Assembly (NCBI RefSeq): GCF_001044425.1
Contig: NZ_LFML01000074.1
Location: 1-64,000 of the forward strand
DNA length: 64,000 nt
Direction of reading: 5' to 3'
Origin: Streptomyces roseus
GTDB lineage: Bacteria > Actinomycetota > Actinomycetes > Streptomycetales > Streptomycetaceae
The notes beneath the pieces were generated by a model that did no database searches, had not been told where the DNA came from, and worked only from the letters and a program-made list of their open reading frames with translations. This document shows positions 59,971 through 64,000 of the stretch, one piece after another. Made by a program: the position numbers and the translations under genes. How positions within the stretch are numbered: position 1 is the first letter of the stretch; each line of letters starts with the position of its first letter.

Positions 59971-60548
59971 CGTTCGGCGCCTTCCGTCGTGATGGATTGG
60001 TTCATGAGATTGACGGCTTCGACCCATGCGGCGTGTTCGGCCGCGCGGTCGGAGCGGAATCCGGAGTCGATCAGCTTGTCGCCGTGCGCCCAGGTGACGA
60101 CGAGGAGACCGCCCTCGGTGAGTACCTTGCCCGCGATTCCCTTGTCGAGGCGGGCGCCGCGCAGCTGCGCGGCCGGTACGAAGAAGTCGGTGGCACCCGG
60201 ACGGACCACGTCGAGGCCCGCGTCGGTGAGGGTGAGCTCGACCCGGCTGCGCACCCCCAGACCGTGGGCGACGATCCGGTCGAGCCACTGCCCCGCAGTG
60301 GTGGACCCGTGGTAGCGGCCGGTCAGGGCCAGCCGGTGCTCGGGGAGGCCGCCGGGGGCGACGGGCAGCTCCGGCAGATCGCTCTGCAGGGCGCCGCGCC
60401 ATTTCCAGCCCTGCCGCATCAGCCAGTACACGAACGCGATGAAGACGAGCAGGCCGACCACCCACGCGATGCGTGCGCCCCAGTCCGTCACCTCCGCCGA
60501 CTGTCGCTCGGCGGCCTCTGCGGCCAGTTGGATCACTGCAGGTGTCAC
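59967..60548 (-). CDS. PH-like membrane protein of the pyr operon
   Basis: A 193-residue protein with one membrane helix near residues 27-45 ([18 protein letters not shown]) and a cytoplasmic PH-like beta domain ([50 protein letters not shown]). It is not an enzyme of pyrimidine synthesis, yet is conserved at this place, between pyrC and carA, in actinobacteria. The GTG start overlaps pyrC by 4 bp. It might anchor the pyr enzymes or sense lipids; function unknown. Confidence 0.85.
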   Translation of the reverse strand: MTPAVIQLAAEAAERQSAEVTDWGARIAWVVGLLVFIAFVYWLMRQGWKWRGALQSDLPELPVAPGGLPEHRLALTGRYHGSTTAGQWLDRIVAHGLGVRSRVELTLTDAGLDVVRPGATDFFVPAAQLRGARLDKGIAGKVLTEGGLLVVTWAHGDKLIDSGFRSDRAAEHAAWVEAVNLMNQSITTEGAER

Positions 60549-61831
60549 GCCAGAATCCCGTCCACGACCGTTGCCCGGCCCCGCAGGAAGGTGTGAGTGA
60601 CGCGTCCCGGCAGCTCACGGCCCTCGTAAGGCGTGTTGCGGCTGCGGGAGGCGAAGTGTGCGGGGTCCACCACACCACGGTACGAGGTATCGACCAAGGT
60701 CAGGTTCGCGGGTTCACCTGCCGAGACGGGGCGGCCGTGGTGGTCCAGGCCGCCGATGCGCGCCGGGGCGAAGGACATGCGCTCGGCGACGCCCGCCCAG
60801 TCGAGCAGTCCGGTCTCCACCATCGTCTGCTGGACGACGGAGAGCGCGGTCTCCAGGCCGACCATGCCCATGGCGGCGGCGGCCCACTCGCAGTCCTTGT
60901 CCTCGTGCGGGTGCGGGGCGTGGTCGGTGGCGACGATGTCGATCGTGCCGTCGGCGAGCGCCTCGCGCAGGGCCGTCACGTCGCGCTCGGTGCGCAGCGG
61001 CGGGTTGACCTTGTAGACCGCGTTGTACGAGCGGACCAGCTCGTCGGTGAGGAGCAGGTGGTGCGGGGTGACCTCGGCGGTGACGTCGATGCCGCGGGAC
61101 TTGGCCCAGCGGACGATCTCGACGGAGCCGGCGGTGGAGAGGTGGCAGATGTGCACGCGGGAGCCGACGTGCTCGGCGAGGAGGACGTCGCGGGCGATGA
61201 TCGACTCCTCGGCGACGGCCGGCCAGCCGCCGAGGCCCAGCTCTGCGGAGACGACGCCCTCGTTCATCTGGGCGCCCTCGGTCAGGCGGGGCTCCTGGGC
61301 GTGCTGGGCGACGACTCCGCCGAAGGCCTTCACGTACTCCAGGGCGCGGCGCATGATCACGGCGTCGTCCACGCACTTGCCGTCGTCGGAGAAGACGGTG
61401 ACGCGGGCGGCGGAGTCGTGCATGGCACCCAGCTCGGAGAGCTGCTTGCCCTCCAGGCCGACGGTGACGGCGCCGATGGGCTGCACGTCGCAGTAGCCGG
61501 ACTCCTTGCCCAGGCGCCAGACCTGCTCGACGACGCCGGCGGTGTCGGCGACCGGGAAGGTGTTCGCCATGGCGAAGACGGCGGTGTAGCCGCCGGAGGC
61601 GGCGGCCCGGGTGCCGGTCAGGACCGTCTCGGAGTCCTCGCGGCCGGGCTCGCGCAGGTGGGTGTGCAGGTCGACGAGGCCGGGCAGGAGGACCTGGCCC
61701 TCGGCCTCGATGACGGTCGCGCCCTCGGCGGACAGGCCGGTGCCCACCTCCGCGATGGTCTCGCCGTCGATCAGGACGTCCTGCGCCTCGCCACCGAGTA
61801 CCTTCGCCCCGCGGATCAGGATCTTGCTCAT
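60545..61831 (-). CDS. pyrC: Dihydroorotase (class I, PyrC)
   Basis: A 428-residue amidohydrolase closing carbamoyl aspartate to dihydroorotate. Zinc-site motifs: [19 protein letters not shown] at about 50-70 (His-x-His), AHAQEP and [14 protein letters not shown] later, and the catalytic Asp in [14 protein letters not shown]. It is of the bacterial class I type found fused or associated with PyrB. Starts right after pyrB (2 bp gap) and overlaps the PH-like gene. Confidence 0.96.
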   Translation of the reverse strand: MSKILIRGAKVLGGEAQDVLIDGETIAEVGTGLSAEGATVIEAEGQVLLPGLVDLHTHLREPGREDSETVLTGTRAAASGGYTAVFAMANTFPVADTAGVVEQVWRLGKESGYCDVQPIGAVTVGLEGKQLSELGAMHDSAARVTVFSDDGKCVDDAVIMRRALEYVKAFGGVVAQHAQEPRLTEGAQMNEGVVSAELGLGGWPAVAEESIIARDVLLAEHVGSRVHICHLSTAGSVEIVRWAKSRGIDVTAEVTPHHLLLTDELVRSYNAVYKVNPPLRTERDVTALREALADGTIDIVATDHAPHPHEDKDCEWAAAAMGMVGLETALSVVQQTMVETGLLDWAGVAERMSFAPARIGGLDHHGRPVSAGEPANLTLVDTSYRGVVDPAHFASRSRNTPYEGRELPGRVTHTFLRGRATVVDGILA

Positions 61832-61833
61832 GA

Positions 61834-62823
61834 TTACTTGCTCTCCTCGGTACGGGGCGTGCTGGCGGTGGTGACGGCGGGCTCGGAGCCTCCGAGCAGC
61901 AGGTACAGCACGGCCATCCGGGTGGAGACGCCGTTGGCGACCTGCTCGACGGCCGTGCAGCGGTCGGAGTCGGCGACCTCGGCGGTGATCTCCATGCCGC
62001 GGTTCATCGGGCCGGGGTGCATCACGATGGCGTGCTCGGGCATCTTGGCCATGCGGTCGCCGTCGAGCCCGTACCGGCGGGAGTACTCGCGCTCGGTCGG
62101 GAAGAAGGCGGCGTTCATGCGTTCGCGCTGCACACGCAGCATCATGACGGCGTCGGACTTCGGCAGCACGTCGTCGAGGCTGTACGAGACCTCGCAGGGC
62201 CAGCTCTCGACCCCGATCGGGACCAGGGTGGGCGGGGCCACGACGGTGACCTCGGCGCCGAGGGTGTGGAGCAGCTGCACGTTGGAGCGGGCGACGCGGC
62301 TGTGCAGGACGTCGCCGACGATGGTGATGCGGCGGCCGTTCAGGTCCTTGCCGAGGCCGGCGTCCCGGCCGACCAGGCGGCGGCGCATGGTGAAGGCGTC
62401 CAGCAGGGCCTGGGTGGGGTGCTCGTGGGTGCCGTCGCCGGCGTTGACGACGGCGGAGTCGATCCAGCCGGAGGTCGCGAGCCGGTAGGGGGCGCCGGAG
62501 GCGTGGTGGCGGATGACAACGGCGTCGGCGCCCATGGCCTCCAGGGTCAGCGCGGTGTCCTTGAGGGATTCGCCCTTGGAGACCGAGGAGCCCTTGGCGG
62601 AGAAGTTGATGACGTCGGCGGACAGCCGCTTGGCGGCCGCCTCGAAGGAGATCCGGGTGCGGGTCGAGTCCTCGAAGAAGAGGTTGACGACGGTGAGGCC
62701 GCGCAGGGTGGGCAGCTTCTTGATCGGCCGGTCCGCGACGCGGGCCATCTCCTCGGCGGTGTCGAGGATGAGGACGGCGTCGTCGCGCGTGAGATCGGCG
62801 GCCGAGATGAGGTGGCGCTTCAT
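61834..62823 (-). CDS. pyrB: Aspartate carbamoyltransferase catalytic subunit
   Basis: A 329-residue transcarbamoylase joining carbamoyl phosphate and aspartate. The carbamoyl-phosphate loop is [19 protein letters not shown], with further motifs [30 protein letters not shown], and the aspartate-binding region [11 protein letters not shown]. The PyrI regulatory subunit is absent, as expected for the PyrR-regulated type. It is 128 bp after pyrR, a GC-rich spacer without an obvious separate promoter, and is coupled closely to pyrC. Confidence 0.96.
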   Translation of the reverse strand: MKRHLISAADLTRDDAVLILDTAEEMARVADRPIKKLPTLRGLTVVNLFFEDSTRTRISFEAAAKRLSADVINFSAKGSSVSKGESLKDTALTLEAMGADAVVIRHHASGAPYRLATSGWIDSAVVNAGDGTHEHPTQALLDAFTMRRRLVGRDAGLGKDLNGRRITIVGDVLHSRVARSNVQLLHTLGAEVTVVAPPTLVPIGVESWPCEVSYSLDDVLPKSDAVMMLRVQRERMNAAFFPTEREYSRRYGLDGDRMAKMPEHAIVMHPGPMNRGMEITAEVADSDRCTAVEQVANGVSTRMAVLYLLLGGSEPAVTTASTPRTEESK

Positions 62824-62951
62824 CAGGGTGCTCCGTTGGTCGATGAGGTCAGAGCGGGGGGAGGTGCGGGGCGGCGGGGCCAGGGGGTGCGCGGGCCCTG
62901 CGGGCAGGCTCGCGCGCGGGCCCCCGCGGTCGGGGCCCTCACGTGTACCGG

Positions 62952-63584
<633 letters not shown>

Positions 63585-63691
63585 TTAAAGGACGTCTGAT
63601 GTACGCGGTCCACGTTACCAGGGCCCGGACGGGGAACCGGCACGGGGCCCGGGCGGCGCCCCTCGTCCGTGGGCGTGCGACAGCATTCGGC

Positions 63692-63721
63692 TTGACGCAT
63701 CCAAGTAACGCTGCGTAACCT
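63692..63721 (+). promoter_or_regulatory. bldD promoter with overlapping BldD box
   Basis: TTGACG (63692-63697) and TAACCT (63716-63721) are 18 bp apart and form a plausible sigma-70-type promoter. GTAACGCTGCGTAAC at 63705-63719 is a 15-bp palindrome that fits the BldD consensus tnACnCWGnGTnAn at every defined position, so BldD bound there would cover the -10 region. A second partial palindrome, GTAACCTCACAGTGAGTTAC (63715-63734), follows. The known autorepression of bldD fits this. Confidence 0.75.
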
Positions 63722-63813
63722 CACAGTGAGTTACCAGGCCGCGCGGCGGAGCCGCACGTGGTCCATGTCGTCAGTGCCCATGTCGTCACAGCGTCACAGC
63801 GTCCGGGAGCGTT

Positions 63814-64000
63814 ATGTCCAGCGAATACGCCAAACAGCTCGGGGCCAAGCTCCGCGCCATCCGCACCCAGCAGGGCCTCTCCCTCCATGGTGTCGAGGAG
63901 AAGTCCCAGGGCCGGTGGAAGGCCGTGGTGGTCGGGTCGTACGAGCGCGGGGACCGCGCCGTGACCGTCCAGCGCCTCGCCGAGCTGGCGGACTTCTACG
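63814..64000 (+). CDS. bldD: BldD developmental regulator, N-terminal part (3' end outside window)
   Basis: The ATG at 63814 opens a frame that runs to the end of the window (62 codons): MSSEYAKQLGAKLRAIRTQQ, then LSLHGVEEKSQGRW, SYERGDRAVTVQRLAELADFY. This is the helix-turn-helix (XRE-type) DNA-binding domain of BldD, the cyclic-di-GMP-controlled master repressor of sporulation genes in Streptomyces. GGGAG lies five bases upstream. The C-terminal c-di-GMP-binding domain lies outside the window. Divergent from pyrR, as in other streptomycetes. Confidence 0.93.
   Translation, partial: MSSEYAKQLGAKLRAIRTQQGLSLHGVEEKSQGRWKAVVVGSYERGDRAVTVQRLAELADFY

Noticed and set aside
63758-63964. Short plus-strand frame overlapping the start of bldD
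   Set aside because: It is in another frame from bldD, whose N-terminal sequence is unmistakable from 63814, and it has no recognisable product.

Overview
The window is chromosomal DNA from a high-GC actinomycete, almost certainly a Streptomyces. The evidence is very high GC with G/C at third codon positions, many GTG starts, a bldD gene at the right edge whose visible N-terminus matches Streptomyces BldD as I remember it, the actinobacterial integration host factor gene (mihF), a LuxR-type LAL regulator and an intact pyrR-pyr-mihF-gmk-rpoZ-coaBC-metK-priA block. No rRNA, tRNA, CRISPR array, prophage or complete insertion sequence is visible.

Layout. 1-6933 (+): end of a LytTR response regulator, a small protein, an SSS-family symporter and its LytS-type kinase, then a large LuxR/ATPase regulator. 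6861-9158 (-): an ECF sigma factor and a GuaB1-type purine nucleotide reductase. 9268-12451 (-): an XdhC/CoxI maturation protein, a domesticated IS701-like transposase and a TMEM175-like channel. 12580-36335 (-): a run of 24 same-strand genes whose largest gap is about 107 bp. From its head it encodes a DJ-1 protein, a ThDP enzyme, three SnoaL-like proteins, a GMC oxidoreductase, a second DJ-1, a VOC protein, an AGE-family epimerase, STAS, GlgX, STAS, an RsbW-like kinase, a PP2C phosphatase, a MinD/ParA-like ATPase, a third DJ-1, an aldehyde dehydrogenase, an F420-reductase-like protein, CoxS-CoxL-CoxM, an MFS transporter, a cNMP-domain histidine kinase and a fourth SnoaL. 36603-38605 (+): a divergent pair, a UBP-type zinc finger and a receiver-thioredoxin-reductase-like fusion. 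38661-40074 (+): an unknown protein, an ABM monooxygenase and a truncated haemoglobin. 40147-41042 (-): barstar and an RNase Sa-like lipoprotein. 41128-63548: mostly core housekeeping on the minus strand (SorC regulator, rpe, rsmB, fmt, priA, metK, coaBC, rpoZ, gmk, mihF, pyrF, pyrD, carB, carA, PH-like gene, pyrC, pyrB, pyrR). 63814-64000 (+): start of bldD.

The most interesting part is the 24-gene run. It is headed by a divergent intergenic region carrying four copies of an ACTTCATGA-type motif arranged as two inverted repeats, and it ends at a perfect hairpin terminator. It joins aldehyde and carbonyl chemistry (three DJ-1 proteins, VOC, aldehyde dehydrogenase, ThDP lyase, molybdenum hydroxylase, GMC) to glycogen debranching and a complete partner-switching module with an added MinD-like ATPase. 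The kinase near its tail is the likely partner of the receiver-reductase fusion divergently transcribed at its head. I infer a stress-controlled carbonyl/redox and carbon-reserve island; its substrate is unknown.

The pyr block carries a recognisable PyrR-binding hairpin one base upstream of the pyrR Shine-Dalgarno sequence, and bldD has a consensus BldD box over its probable -10 region, so both ends of that intergenic region look autoregulated.
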